A DNA stretch of 64,000 bases from JANNSX01 sp963741525 (GTDB lineage Bacteria; Pseudomonadota; Alphaproteobacteria; Rhizobiales; Hyphomicrobiaceae). Each line of letters begins with the position of its first letter. Position 1 is the stretch's first letter. The notes beneath the pieces were generated by a model that had not been told where the DNA came from, did no database searches, and saw only the letters and a program-made list of their open reading frames with translations. Positions 38,453 through 50,439 of the stretch are shown in pieces. The DNA lies in assembly GCA_963741525.1 (NCBI GenBank), contig CAVUIW010000027.1:1-64000 (forward strand). The letters run 5' to 3'. A program made the translations under genes and the position numbers.

Positions 38453-38728
38453 CTACCGGCCGCCGCCTACCGGCCGCGGACGGGATCCCAGATCCTGCAC
38501 GAGCGTCGCGGACTTCCGGTCGATCACCCGGAACGGCAAGGGCCCCGCGCCGATCGCGCCTTCAGGCACGATCCGGTCCGAGGATTCCGCGATCGACTTG
38601 ATGCGGTAGCTGACACTGCCGTCGGGCAGCGTGACGGCGCTCAGCACCTTGTAGCCGCGGCCGTTGGGCGAGCCCGGCTTTCCGGCGACGCCCAGCACGA
38701 CCATCTGTCCCACTCTAAATTGCGACAT
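38453..38728 (-). CDS. Small protein of unknown function 1
   Basis: 91 residues from the ATG at 38728 (MSQFRVGQMVVLGVAG). Beta-rich and polar without signal peptide or membrane segment. VSYRIKSIAESSDRIVPEGA and FRVIDRK are the most distinctive stretches. It overlaps the upstream gene by 14 bp on the same strand, so both are co-translated. I do not recognise either family. Confidence 0.5.
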   Translation of the reverse strand: MSQFRVGQMVVLGVAGKPGSPNGRGYKVLSAVTLPDGSVSYRIKSIAESSDRIVPEGAIGAGPLPFRVIDRKSATLVQDLGSRPRPVGGGR

Positions 38729-38990
38729 GGGGCGCCTCCTTGTCCTTGGCCAGCGCATCGCTCAAGTCTTCGGGGTCCACATCCGTTACTTGCCGCGCGT
38801 TGCCGCCGGCAACCTTGGCGTCAAGCGCAATCGTCGTCGAGAGCCGCCGATAGGCGATGAAGGAGAGGCTGTCGATCTGTTCCTCGATGGTCAGGACATC
38901 GTAGGTGCCGGCAGCCTGCTCTCCCTCGATCCCCGGCAGACGAAACACATTCTGGAACTCCACGGATGTGCGGGTGACGCGCTCGGTCAT
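38715..38990 (-). CDS. Small protein of unknown function 2
   Basis: 91 residues from the ATG at 38990 (MTERVTRTSVEFQNVFRLPG). It is acidic with no membrane segment; TIEEQIDSLSFIAYRRLSTT and DVDPEDLSDALAKD suggest a short mixed helix-strand domain. It overlaps the following gene. Paired small overlapping genes of this kind sometimes form a complex, but there is no evidence here beyond arrangement. Confidence 0.5.
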   Translation of the reverse strand: MTERVTRTSVEFQNVFRLPGIEGEQAAGTYDVLTIEEQIDSLSFIAYRRLSTTIALDAKVAGGNARQVTDVDPEDLSDALAKDKEAPHVAI

Positions 38991-39085
38991 GTGCGTGCTC
39001 CTGCGTTTATTGCGGAAATGATGCGGAAAGCCGCCTCCAGCGAGCCCGCTGAACGCGACCATCGGCAGCATCGAGTGCGTAGTGG

Positions 39086-39213
39086 CTAGGGTGTTTCCGT
39101 TCTTGGTTAAATCATTTCAACACCCCAGCTCCTTGGTTTGTCGTGCTTCTTCTCGGAAAACCGCTTCGCATCCCGGCCTTCGCCGGGACAGGCTTTTTCC
39201 GGAAGCACTCTAG
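39086..39213 (-). repeat. Dispersed intergenic repeat, copy 2
   Basis: Reverse-oriented copy of the element at 2278-2380 and 51176-51280. On the minus strand it begins CTAGAGTGCTTCCGG, so it supplies the TAG stop of the CsbD-like gene, and ends GGAAACACCCTAG. It carries an extra internal segment (CCCGGCGAAGGCCGGGA) forming its own hairpin. Confidence 0.75.
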
Positions 39214-39419
39214 AGTTGCCGGCCCTTGGCGAAGGCGTCGACATCGCGCTGCGCAATCGACTTCTCCAGGCTGTACTTGCTCTGGATGTTGGTGACGAGT
39301 TCGTCCTTGTCCTTCAGTGCCGCAACCTCGGCGGAGGTGAACTTCGACCACTTCTGGATGATGTCGCCGCGCATGCCGGCGGGGGGAGTCGTGGCGGGCG
39401 TCTGGATGATATCGGGCAT
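39210..39419 (-). CDS. CsbD-like stress protein
   Basis: 69 residues from the ATG at 39419, preceded by GGGAGGTTTTG. The core GDIIQKWSKFTSAEVAALKD and VTNIQSKYSLEKSIAQRDVD matches the small helical CsbD family, abundant in bacteria under general stress. Cytoplasmic, no cofactor motif. The stop TAG lies inside a dispersed repeat. The upstream region is clearly AT-richer than average, as expected for a regulated promoter. Confidence 0.75.
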   Translation of the reverse strand: MPDIIQTPATTPPAGMRGDIIQKWSKFTSAEVAALKDKDELVTNIQSKYSLEKSIAQRDVDAFAKGRQL

Positions 39420-39645
39420 CAAAACCTCCCAAAAAAATGACGTGTTAGAAACAACTCGAGTGAAAACCACTCAAATCACGCATTGATTTATGCTCTCGGA
39501 ATGCGTTCTAAATGTGTTCATCATTAGTATTTTCAAATATTTCCGGAAATAATTTCTTGGAACTATTCGACTTTTATTACACGCGGAACTTGGAGATTTC
39601 AAGCCGATATACGGACAACTCCTACATTCAACGCTCGAAACCGCA
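39420..39645. promoter_or_regulatory. AT-rich intergenic region upstream of the CsbD-like gene
   Basis: 226 bp with a long AT-rich section (39480-39590, including TATTTTCAAATATTTCCGG). It probably carries the promoter of the CsbD-like gene on the minus strand. I found no convincing EcfG-type GGAAC box by eye. Confidence 0.4.
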
Positions 39646-39952
39646 CTAATATACTTGGGAATTTCGATTTCCCGCTGCCTGGCTCCACCTGATCCAGGCC
39701 ACGACCCAAACGACGATCAACAGCGTCTCGATTGGAACCGTCGCCGAGCATGAACCAGCCCGCGACGAACATGCCGTGGAGAGCATCGCCCCAATCGCGG
39801 CCAGCAATCATGCAGGGGTTGGCGATGCCCTCGTGCAGAATGCAGCCGTGACGTTCCGCGAGCCAGTTCGCAAGCGCGACGCTGGCGAGCGGCAAGAGGC
39901 AGAAGAGGAGGCCGAGGGCCAGGTGGATGCGGACGAGCTTCCCACCTCTCAC
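39646..39952 (-). CDS. Small membrane protein of unknown function (frame broken)
   Basis: About 101 residues. The GTG start overlaps the stop of the upstream enolase-superfamily gene by GTGA. Helix one is LALGLLFCLLPLASVALANWL; a soluble loop has HGCILHEGIANPCMIAGRDWG; a second helix (GMFVAGWFM, then after one extra base near 39745 VPIETLLIVVWVVAWIRW) completes it, ending at the stop at 39646-39648. Two cysteines in the loop could form a disulphide on the periplasmic side. No family recognised. Confidence 0.55.
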
Positions 39953-41122
39953 ACCTTCTCAAACCTGCTCCTGAACTTCTTCCCCGTTTTACTTGCCGGG
40001 AACACGCCTTCGTCCTTGAAGCGCTCGTGGCAGCGCTTCAGCGCCTTTTTGTCGAGCGTCACGCCGAGGCCCGCTCCATCGGGCACCTGCACCACGCCCT
40101 TCTTGGGCACGAAGGTGCCCTCCGCCACGACGTCGTCGGCATACCAGCGGAACAGCGTCTGGCTCGGCTCGCGGACATGCTCGATCGCCGCCGACACCTG
40201 GATGTAGGCGGCGCAGCCGACGCTCGTCTCGCCCGAATGGAAGCGGAAGCCGATGTCCAACCTCTCGCAGGCCGCGATGAACTCGATGGTGCGGCGGATG
40301 CCGCCGAGGTCATTCAGGTTCGTGACGAAGGTGTCGGGAGCCTTCAGCTCGTGCGCGCGGCCGAGGTCGAGCACATGCGTCGAGAAGGAGGCGCGCGTGT
40401 GCGGGCGCAGCTGCGCCATTTCCTCGTAGCTCTCGACCGGGTCCTCGTAATAGTGGATCACATAAGGGTCGAAGCGGCGCAGCGCCTCGCGCGCCGTCGG
40501 CACCGACCAGCCGGCATTGGCGTCGAGCTTCAAGCGGCCGCTCGCCGATGGCCGCGCGGATCTCCTTGATCATTTTCACTTCTTCGTCGAGCGCGACGGT
40601 CGCGACCTTGCCCTCGAAGTTGTCGGACTCGTGCTCCTCGATCATGCGGGCGCAATAGCGGGCGACATCGAGCGACGTCGCCTCGCCCTTCTCCTTCGGG
40701 CCCGGCAGGCGGAAGCCGAAGTACTCCGACAGACCCACCGCATCGCGCACCTTGCCTCCGAGGAGAACATAGAGCGGCACGCCGTCCGTCTTGGCGCGCG
40801 CATCCCACATGGCGACCTCGATGCCGCCGAAGACGCGCCGCATGCCCTGCACATTGCTCCAGGGCGAATAGCGATAGCCCGGCAGGCAGCGCCGCTCGGC
40901 GGTGGTGATCTCGCGCACGTCGAGGCCGATGAGCCGATCGCGCATGGCCAGCACATCGGCCGAGCGATCGCCGTCGGCGCATTCGCCCAAGCCCACGACG
41001 CCATCCTTCGTCTCGACCTCGATGACGGTCTTGGTCAGCGAGGAGATCGAGCCGTGCGAGAACACGTAGGGCGCGGTGTAGGGGATGTTGACGGTGGTTG
41101 CGCGGATATCGGCGATTTTCAT
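39949..41122 (-). CDS. Mandelate racemase/muconate lactonizing enzyme family protein (frame broken)
   Basis: Enolase-superfamily enzyme of about 390 residues. The N-terminal capping domain starts MKIADIRATTVNIPY at the ATG at 41122 and includes SHGSISSLTKTVIEVET. The barrel begins with GGIEVAMWDARAKTDG. Magnesium ligands appear in KLDANAGWSV (Asp) and YYEDPVESYEEMA (Glu), and the barrel continues with FVTNLNDLGGIRRT. One extra base near 40533 splits the frame at ERPL-KLDANAG. Sugar-acid dehydratase activity is common in such enzymes, but the specific substrate is open. Coupled to a downstream small membrane protein. Confidence 0.8.
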
Positions 41123-41214
41123 GGGGGGCCTCGTTCGGGCGGTGGGCGTGCGCGACGAAAAGTAGATCGAATGACCGACGGCTACGTCAAGAGCAGAGAT
41201 CGGAATCAAAGAGC

Positions 41215-41413
41215 GGGCGACCGCAGGTCGCCCCTACAATTGAGACGGATTGCGTCCCTGAGGTCAGGCTTGGCGAACGCTAGAGCACTATTCGATCTGA
41301 TGGAATCAGATCGGCGCTCTAGGTTATTGGTCTTGAGCACTTTCTTTCGACCAACCGGTTTCCTCTTGGTCGGAAAGTGCTCTAAGTGATGTAGGGGCGA
41401 CCTGCGGTCGCCC
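41215..41413. repeat. Composite repeat: RIME-like unit between 23-bp inverted repeats
   Basis: GGGCGACCGCAGGTCGCCCC... at 41215-41237 is an exact inverted copy of 41391-41413. Each arm is itself a hairpin (GGGCGACC/GGTCGCCC). Between them lies a RIME-like unit (41280-41386) that shares TTGAGCACTTTCTTTCGACC with the copy at 4701-4803. No coding capacity; the arrangement is like a MITE. Confidence 0.75.
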
Positions 41414-41430
41414 GTGTTGATTTGGACGAA

Positions 41431-43219
41431 CTACGCCTCCGCTTCCAGCGCCGCGATCTCGTCGATCAGGCCCTCGATGACGCTCAAGCCCATCTGCCAG
41501 AACGTCGGGCTCGACGCATCGAGGCCGAAGGGCGCCAGCAGCTCGGAGTGATGCTTCGAGCCGCCGGCTTCCAGCATGGCGAAATACTTCTCGACGAACC
41601 CCGGATGCGCCTTCTCGTAAAGCGCATAGAGCGAGTTCACGAGGCAATCGCCGAAGGCGTAGGCGTAGACGTAGAAGGGCGAGTGGATGAAGTGTGGGAT
41701 GTAGGCCCAGAAATTCTCGTAGCCCTCCCTGAGCTTCACCGACGGCCCGAGGCTCTCCGTCTGCACCTCGAGCCAGAAGCGGCCGAGATCATCCGACGGT
41801 CAGCTCGCCCTCCCGGCGCGCCGTGTGCACCTTCTCCTCGAACGAGTAGAAGGCGATCTGGCGCACGACCGTGTTGATCATGTCCTCGACCTTCTGCGCG
41901 AGCATCGCCTTGCGCTCGCTGCGAATCCTTGGTCTCGGCGAGCATCGCCTTGAAGGTCAGCATCTCGCCGAACACGGAGGCCGTCTCGGCGAGCGTCAGG
42001 GGTGTCGGCGCCAGCAGCGGGCCCTGGCTCGTTGGCGAGCACCTGATGCACGCCGTGGCCGAGCTCGTGGGCGAGCGTCATGACATCCCGCGGCTTGCCC
42101 ATGTAGTTGAGCAGCACGTAAGGGTGCGCGCTCGGCACCGTCGGGTGCGAGAAGGCGCCGGGCGCCTTGCCGGGGCGCACCGGCGCATCGATCCAGCGCT
42201 TGTCGAAAAAGCGTTCCGCGATCTCCGCCATGCGCGGCGAGAAGCTGCCGTAGGCCGACAGCACGGTCGAGCGCGCCTCCGCCCAGCTCATCTGCCGGTC
42301 GGGCTGATCGGGCAGCGGCGCATTGCGATCCCAATGCGAGAGCGCGTCCATGCCCAGCCACTTCGCCTTCATCGCGTAGTAGCGGTGGGCGGTGCGGCCA
42401 TAGCTTGCGCGTACGGCTGAAACCAGGGCCTCCACCACCTCGGGCTCGACACGGTTGGCGAGATGCCGCGCCGCCGACACCGACGGGAAACCCCGCCAGC
42501 GATCGGAGATCTCCTTGTCCTTGGCGAGCGTATTGGTGATCAGCGTGAAGAGGCGGATGTTGTCCTTGAAGACGACGGCCAGCGCTTCCGCCGCCTGCCG
42601 GCGCTTGGGCTCGGCCGGATCGGTCAGCAGATTGAGCGTCGGCTCGAGCGCCAGCTCCTCATCACCGACTTTGAAGCGCAAGCGCCGTCATGGTCTCGTT
42701 GAACAGCCGATTGAACGCGCCGCGGCCGGTGACACTCTTCTCGTGGAACAGCTTCTCGGTTTTGTCGTCGAGCTGGTAGGGCTTCTCCTTCCTCAGATCG
42801 ACGATCCAGGGTGCGAAGCGCTTGAGGGGCGCCTCGGCCATCAGCCGATCGATCCGGGCATCCTCGATCTGGTTGAGCTCGAGCTCGAAGAACAGGAGGT
42901 CCATCGTGATGGCGGTGAGCTTCTCCTGCATGTCGCCATAGAATTTGCCACGCTGCGGATCGGCCGTATCGGCGGCGTAGAGCAGCCCCGCATAGGAGGA
43001 GAGCCGGCCGAGCACGTCCTGCAGCGCCTCGTAGCGGGTGAGTGCCGCTGCAAGGCCCGCCGCATCGAGGCCCGCGAGCTTGCCCTTGAGTCCTTCTTGC
43101 AGCGCCTTCGCCTCGGCCGCCGAATGCTCCAGATCGGCCGCGATCTTCGGCGCCGTCATATCGTTGTAGAGATCGGCGAGGTTCCACTCGGGCATCGGGC
43201 CCAGCCGCTCGGCGCTCAT
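41431..43219 (-). CDS. pepF: M3-family oligoendopeptidase F (frame broken in four places)
   Basis: Zinc metallopeptidase that cleaves short cytoplasmic peptides, about 595 residues after joining, the usual PepF length. N-terminus MPEWNLADLYNDMTAPK; the catalytic HExxH is in TLAHELGHGVHQVL (about residue 385), and the third ligand Glu is in LAETASVFGEML. The C-terminal part has FWAYIPHFIHSPFYVYAYAF. The frame moves +1 near 42680, 42026, 41926 and 41792; each is repaired by deleting one base of a doublet. Four breaks in 1.8 kb, with every domain still complete, point to sequencing error rather than decay. Confidence 0.85.
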
Positions 43220-43771
43220 CTCGTCTCCGCCACGCGCATGTCCTTTCGGGGATGTGTTCTGACAACTCGGCTCGGGCCATTTAGGCCAAATCGCGGGAAG
43301 ATGGAACCGGGTGGGGAACTGGAGCGCGCGGCTATCTTCCTCCCCCTTTTTCTGGGAGGACCGCGCGCCTTGATTTCGTGCGAAGCGCGTAAGTCCTTAG
43401 GGCGCGCCTACCATCAGTGCTCATCGTGGCTGTCTGGGGCTTCCCCGGAGCACTTCCGGGGCCGACCCAACCTCAAGCGGTGGCTCAACGCCGCGAACGG
43501 GCGTTACCCTCTGTCGCCGGGTTCGCGCCCACTTCCGGGCCGACCCGACCCGCAGGCGGTCGCTCAAGCCCGAAAGGGCGTTAAGCACTCAATCCCGCCG
43601 TCTCAATCAGAGAAAATCCGAATACGAGTTTTCGCAAATCCGGGCCAATCGGAAAGCTTCTGTTTACGCTTCTGCCTCAGGATGCATCTGGGCCGGCGTT
43701 GTACGGCCGAGGCGAAGGGGCTCAGTTGGGCTCCTCGCCTCAGTGTTTGTACCGGTGAGTAGTGTAGAGTC
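43220..43771. other. Intergenic region with a short imperfect direct repeat
   Basis: 552 bp without a gene. Units at 43451-43506 and 43530-43583 (both begin CACTTCCGGG and end GGGCGTTA) are imperfect copies of each other. The last 100 bp should contain the promoter of the sigma-54 regulator gene. Confidence 0.55.
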
Positions 43772-45282
<1,511 letters not shown>

Positions 45283-45350
45283 GCCAAGCCGGGGGCCTCC
45301 TCTCCCCTTGTGCCTGGCACTTCTCCCCCCAAATGACCTCTTGAGGCCGC

Positions 45351-45389
45351 GAGCGGCCCGGCACGTCCCCGCCGGGCCGCTCGGTTTTT
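45351..45389 (+). terminator. Intrinsic terminator of the sigma-54 regulator gene
   Basis: Perfect 12-bp stem GAGCGGCCCGGC / GCCGGGCCGCTC, 8-nt loop, then GGTTTTT. A near copy lies at 46509-46549 (see there). Confidence 0.85.
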
Positions 45390-46294
45390 GTGATTGCAAA
45401 GCAGAAAGTCGCGCACTAAACGCCTTTAGCCCGACGAGATCCAGCTGCAAGTCTGCGCGCCCATCGCCATTCGCGTCCCCCTGCACCACAGTACGATCGT
45501 TTGAGGTGCCAGCAAGGTTGATTTTGGCATACTTGAGTTCACCTACTACTCCATGAAACGATTGAGTGCCAATAAATTTGAACAAGTTATTGCCAAAAAC
45601 ACCGGCCTTAGCATCAATCGTCCGTAGGTCGATATCATCGACACCGTGAACGAAATCTTGGATCAGGTCCCTCTGGCTACCGCGACTTTCGGACAGAAAA
45701 TCATAGTCAAAAACGTCTCGTTGAGTTCCGCCAGACGAGAACATCTCGTACTGGCTCCGCCCCAGATAAAATCGAAACCGGCACCTCCATGAAGAGTGTC
45801 ACGTCCAAGCGCACCAAACAGATCATCGTTTCCAGCATCACCGAAAATTATATCATTGCCGCCGTATCCTAGAAATGCTGTCATGACCAGGCCCGCCACG
45901 TAGTACGATCCGCGTAGTCATTTCCGAGAGATGTCGTCGTTGAAGAGATTGATGGGTGACGTTATCGAAACAAGTCCCGCGCGAAGCTCACGCCCGAGAT
46001 TGCTGCCGACGAGTAAGTCGCAAATACACCCTCGGCTGATTCGACATAAACACCATTGCGATAGCCGTAATAGTCTTCAAGCGTGACGTCACCTGCGAAT
46101 CGGGTTTACGGAATAAAGTGACGATGTATTCGCTTACGAAACCCGGCGTCGTTGACCCGCACACAACTCGAGCCTGTGAAGCGGAAATTTCCGAGACAAC
46201 CGCCAGCAGTGTACCCCAATAGCTTCCATCTGAGAGTCGCGGGAGCCATCACTGCGCCCGCCGTCGCGGTGTTTTCGATGTTGTATACTGTCAT
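45390..46294 (-). pseudogene. Degraded RTX-type protein gene
   Basis: Fragments in several minus-strand frames: N-terminal MTVYNIENTATAGAVMAPAT from 46294, then FAGDVTLEDYYGYRNGVYVE and VFATYSSAAISGVSFA, then nonapeptides (GYGGNDIIFGDAGNDDLFGA), then a secretion-signal-like tail (GDGRADLQLDLVGLKAFSA) that runs out near 45400 without a stop. At least three frame changes and one internal stop make it non-functional. The DNA is visibly more AT-rich than its neighbours, and the block sits between two copies of the regulator terminator, so it looks inserted. Confidence 0.65.
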
Positions 46295-46461
46295 CTCGCC
46301 CACTCCATCAACAAGCACCGAAATCAACGAGCGTTACAGCTGAACAGTATGACTACGCTATGCGACTCCCTGATCGTGCTCGGCACGACCACAGGTGAGC
46401 ACGGATGATCAGGGCATTTGAGAATGTGTTCAAGAAAAAGCAAGATTGCGAGCCTCTCAGT

Positions 46462-46549
46462 TGCCCGGCACTTCATTCAACCCTGACAAATGACCTCTTG
46501 AGGCCGACGAGCGGCCGCGGCACGTCTCCCGCCGGGGCCGCTCGGTTTT
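46462..46549 (+). terminator. Duplicate of the regulator terminator region
   Basis: Matches 45311-45389 (shared AAATGACCTCTTGAGGCCG, then the hairpin). The hairpin GAGCGGCCGCGGC / GCCGGGGCCGCTC has one mismatch and is followed by GGTTTT. It differs from the first copy by single extra bases at 46507, 46517, 46527 and 46537, that is every ten bases. Confidence 0.75.
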
Positions 46550-46693
46550 CCTGTACATACGGTGACCGCTGTTACAATCCCATCGACGACAAACAGCCGC
46601 AAATCCCCCATGCTCGCGTCCGAATTGATGCTGTTCAGGCTAGCCAAGCGACAGTCGCTCCTTTAGCTTTCCGCGGGTCCCTGGAGCCTGGAT

Positions 46694-48514
46694 ATGAGAT
46701 TCGCCTTTTCGCTTGCCGCCGCCTTTGCGTTGACGATCGGCTTGGCCGTGCCCGCCTGGGCTATCGAGCCGGATGGGCCCGAGCAGCTGATCGAGCCCGA
46801 GGCGGCCGTCGGCATCAAGCTCCGGCAGGCCCTGCTGTCGTCGCGGGAAGCCCAAGACAAGCTGACCGCTGCCCAGCGCGCCTCGATCGACAAATTCTAC
46901 CAGGAGCGCAGCAATACCCCGATCTGGACGGATGGGGTCGGCCTGCTGCCCGCCGCCTTCGACGTCATGGACGAGATCCGCAAGGCCGACGATTGGGGCC
47001 TCGATGCCGCGAGTTATAGGCTGCCGCAAATATCCAAGACCGAGGGCGCGCTCGTCTCCATCGACCGCCTCGTCGAGGCCGAGCGGCTGCTCACGGTCGC
47101 CGTCGCCCGCTATACCGCCGAGGCCCGCGCCGGTCGCGTCAATCCCTGCCCGCTACTCGGGCATGGTCGAACGCGCGACTGTCCCGCCGGAGCCCGTCCG
47201 AGGTGCTCGCCAAGATCACGCTCGCCAAGGAGCCGGCCGAGTACCTGGTGAGCTTCCACCCGACCCATCCCCAGTTCGAAGCGCTGAGGCTGAAGCTCGC
47301 TGAGCTTCGCAAGGCGACAGCCAGGCCCGAGGAAGCCGCCGTCATCGTTCCGCCAGGGCCGCTGCTGAAACCGGGGATGCGCCATCCCGATATCGTGTCG
47401 CTCCGCCAGCGACTGAAGGTTTCGCTCCCGGCCGGCGCCGATCCCTTCGATGGCGAGCTCTATGACGAGTTCCTCGAGGAGGCGGTTCGCAACTTCCAGA
47501 TCGCGGAAGGGCTCAAGCCCGATGGCCTCGTCGGCAAGACCGTCCGCGCCAAGCTCAACGGCTCGGAGCCCGAGAGCCAATCGGCGCAGATCGAGCGCGT
47601 GCTCGTCAACATGGAGCGCTGGCGCTGGCTGCCGTCGGACCTCGGCGGCCTCTACATCTGGAACAACATCCCCGAATTCCTGACGCGTGTCATGAAGGAC
47701 GGAGCGCCGATCTTCGAGGAGCGCATCGTCGTCGGCAAGCCGAAGACGCCGACGCCGATCTTCTCCGACGTGATGGAGTATGTGGAGTTCCATCCCTTCT
47801 GGAACGTGCCGGACTCGATCAAGCAGAACGAGCTGCTGCCGGGTCTGATGAGCGGCCGCGATCCGCTCGCCCGGCAGGGCCTCGTCGCCAAGTACAAGGG
47901 CCGCACCGTCGATCCCTATTCCGTCGACTGGTCGACCGTCGACATCAAGCGCTTCCACATCTACCAGCCGCCCGGCCGCGGCAATGCGCTCGGCATCATC
48001 AAGTTCATGTTCCCGAACAAGCATGATGTCTACATGCACGACACACCCTCCAAGAGCCTGTTCAACGCCTCCGTCCGCGCCTTCAGCCACGGCTGCATGC
48101 GGGTGCGCAATCCGCTCAAGTTCGCCGAGGTGGTGTTGGGAGAAGGATTCGGGTTGGGGACGCAAGGAGATCGACCGGCACATCGCCCAGGGCGAGAACC
48201 AACAGGTCCATTTCAACAAGAAGATCCCGATCCACGTCACCTACTTCACGGCCTATGTGAAGGAGGACGGCGATCTTGCCTTCCGCAGCGACCTCTACGG
48301 CCACGACAAGCGGCTGATGGCGGCCCTCAATGGCGCCGAGCCGATGTTCGAGGAGGAGTTCGCCGAACCCGACGTGACGGGCGGCATCTCCGAGATTCCG
48401 GTGCTGCCGCGGAAGCGGAAGAAAACCCGCATTGTCGAGAACGACGGCGATCTGGGCGTCAACATCATCAAGCCGAAGAAGAAGCGCGCCGACGGCGCCA
48501 TCTCGCGGCGTTGA
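46694..48514 (+). CDS. L,D-transpeptidase, YcbB-type (frame broken)
   Basis: About 606 residues. A signal peptide (FSLAAAFALTIGLAVPAWA) leads to an N-terminal domain with QERSNTPIWTDG, a peptidoglycan-binding module (IVSLRQRLKVSLPAGADP, AVRNFQIAEGLKPDGLVG) and a YkuD catalytic domain. Catalytic His and Cys are in AFSHGCMRVRNP (Cys at about 467). It would form 3-3 cross-links in periplasmic peptidoglycan. Extra bases near 47147, 47196 and 48157 move the frame +1 each time. The C-terminal tail is highly basic (IIKPKKKRADG). The next gene is a DUF882 peptidase-like protein, supporting a cell-wall pair. Confidence 0.88.
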
Positions 48515-48648
48515 GGCGGCCGGTCAGGTTCTGCTACCTCCCATAATTCCGGCCAATTTGGCCTGCTAACTCTCCCTTAACGATAAGGTCTGAAGATTCG
48601 TGGGATGTTGAGGGAAGCGATCTTCGCCCTTCCCGCCGAACAGACCGT

Positions 48649-50161
48649 GTGTTTCGCGTGTATCCCCGCTGGCTGAAGCGGGACGGAACAGCCGTAGGGA
48701 CAGGGGCAATCTTAGTGTTCAGGCATGGCTTGCTCATTTGGGCCGTCCTGGCGCTCGGCTTGGCGCTTTCGGTGAGTTCAGGCGCGCCGACCGCCGGCAC
48801 GCCCGGCGACCGCCGCCTCTCCCTTTACAACATCCACAACGGCGAGCGGCTCGACATCGTCTACAAGCGCGGCGAGGCCTATGACGGCGAGGCGCTGAAG
48901 AAGCTCAACTGGATCTTCCGCGACTGGCGGCGCAACGAGCCGACGCAAATGGACCCGGCGGCCTTCGACATCCTGTGGGAGATCTACGAGGAGTTGGGCG
49001 CCAGGAAGCCGATCCATATCATCTCCGGCTATCGCTCGCCCGGCACCAACGAAAAGCTTGCGCAGAAAAGGCGGCGGCCAGGCCAAGAACAGCCAGCACA
49101 CGCGCGGCAAGGCGCTCGACGTGCATTTCCCCGACGTGCCGGTGCAGCGGTTGCGCTATTCGGCGCTGATTCGCGAGCGCGGCGGCGTCGGCTACTATCC
49201 GACTTCGGCGCTCCCTTTCGTGCATATAGACACCGGCCGCGTGCGCATGTGGCCGCGGATGGGTCGCCTCGAACTCGCCGCCCTCTTCCCGAACGGCCGC
49301 TCAAAATTCGTGCCCTCCGACGGGCGGCCGATCTCCGCCGCCGATGTCGCGGCCGCCAAGAAGAACAAGAAGGTCTATGAGACCGTCGCCGCCTTCCATG
49401 CGATCCGCAACCGCGATCGGTCGAGCACGCTGCTGGCGAGCGCCGAGCCCGAGGCAGCGGCGACGACCATGGCGCTGGCGAAGGCGCCCGAGCCTCAGAT
49501 CGTAGCTTCGCTTGGCAGCGAGGATGATGACGCACCAGCCCTCGACGGGCCCGCTCTGACGCCGCCTCAGCCGGTGCTGGCGGCGAAGCCCCAAGTCGCA
49601 AGCCTGGAGAGCTTCCTGCCGCCCTTGCCCGAGCTTTCGCCGATCAAGACACGCGGCAAACGTGAGAAGGAAGCAGCGGAGCAGACGCTCGACGAGCTGG
49701 TGCTAGCCTCGCTCGGACCCGAGAACACGCCCGTCCAGCTGCCGCTCAAGAAGAAGTCGGCAGCGCGCGGTGCCGCGGGTGGAGACGGCGTGATCGTTCC
49801 GCCCGCGCCCGAGGAGATGACGATCGGCGCGTTCCTCAGCCGCACCGGCTGGGCGCGCGCGCCCGACTTCGACGAGGAGCACCCGAGCGAGCTGTCCTAC
49901 CGGCCCTTCTCGCTCTCGGCCTTCCTGACGGCTGATGCCAGCCTCGATCAGCCGGTCTTCGCCAAGCTCCGGCATCCCAATTTCGCTGTCGCCCATGAGC
50001 GTCTGCTCGACGCCGATGCCGGCCTCGAGCTGTCGTTCAAGCCGGAGAGCAAAGTCGCGGCGCTCGCCTGGGACGGTCAGTTCGCGCCAGAGAACATTTT
50101 GCTGTCGGAGATGTTCGACGGCGCCCAGACCGGCAAGCGCGTCAAGACGGCCAAGCGGTAG
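48649..50161 (+). CDS. DUF882 / M15-like peptidoglycan peptidase (frame broken)
   Basis: About 503 residues from a GTG at 48649. An N-terminal hydrophobic segment (LLIWAVLALGLALSVSSG) serves as signal or anchor. The YcbK-like catalytic domain shows HIISGYRSPGTNEKL, then after one extra base near 49058 SQHTRGKALDVHFPD (zinc ligands His and Asp) and GGVGYYPTSALPFVHIDTG (second His). A long low-complexity C-terminal extension (about 240 residues rich in Ala, Pro, Glu) has no recognised domain. It follows an L,D-transpeptidase gene by 134 bp; the two likely remodel peptidoglycan together. Confidence 0.85.
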
Positions 50162-50169
50162 CTCTTCTG

Positions 50170-50439
50170 CTACTCCGCTGCCTCTTGATGGGCGAGCATG
50201 CCGAGCGCGTTCATGTAGGTCTCGACGAGTGCTTCCTGCTCCTGGCGCTCGTGCATGTCCTGCTTGCGGAGCTTCAGCACCTGCCGCATGGCCTTGACGT
50301 CGAAGCCGGTCGACTTGGCCTCCGCGAACACGTCGCGCATGTCGGATGAGAGCGCCTTCTTCTCCTCCTCGAGCCGCTCGATGCGCTCGATGAAGGAGCG
50401 GAGCTGCTGTTGCGTCGACTTCTGAACATCCTGCTGCAT
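50170..50439 (-). CDS. DUF2312 / GapR-family DNA-binding protein
   Basis: 89 residues, almost entirely one helical coiled coil: LRSFIERIERLEEEKKALSS, DMRDVFAEAKSTGFDVKAMR, QVLKLRKQDMHERQEQEALV. This is the signature of the alphaproteobacterial GapR/DUF2312 family, small proteins that bind AT-rich or overtwisted DNA. It ends 8 bp from the convergent DUF882 gene. Family assignment is firm; the exact role of this copy is inferred. Confidence 0.9.
   Translation of the reverse strand: MQQDVQKSTQQQLRSFIERIERLEEEKKALSSDMRDVFAEAKSTGFDVKAMRQVLKLRKQDMHERQEQEALVETYMNALGMLAHQEAAE

Noticed and set aside
39480..39600. EcfG-type general stress promoter for the CsbD-like gene
   Set aside because: The region is AT-rich and suitable, but I found no convincing GGAAC box with a correctly spaced CGTT.
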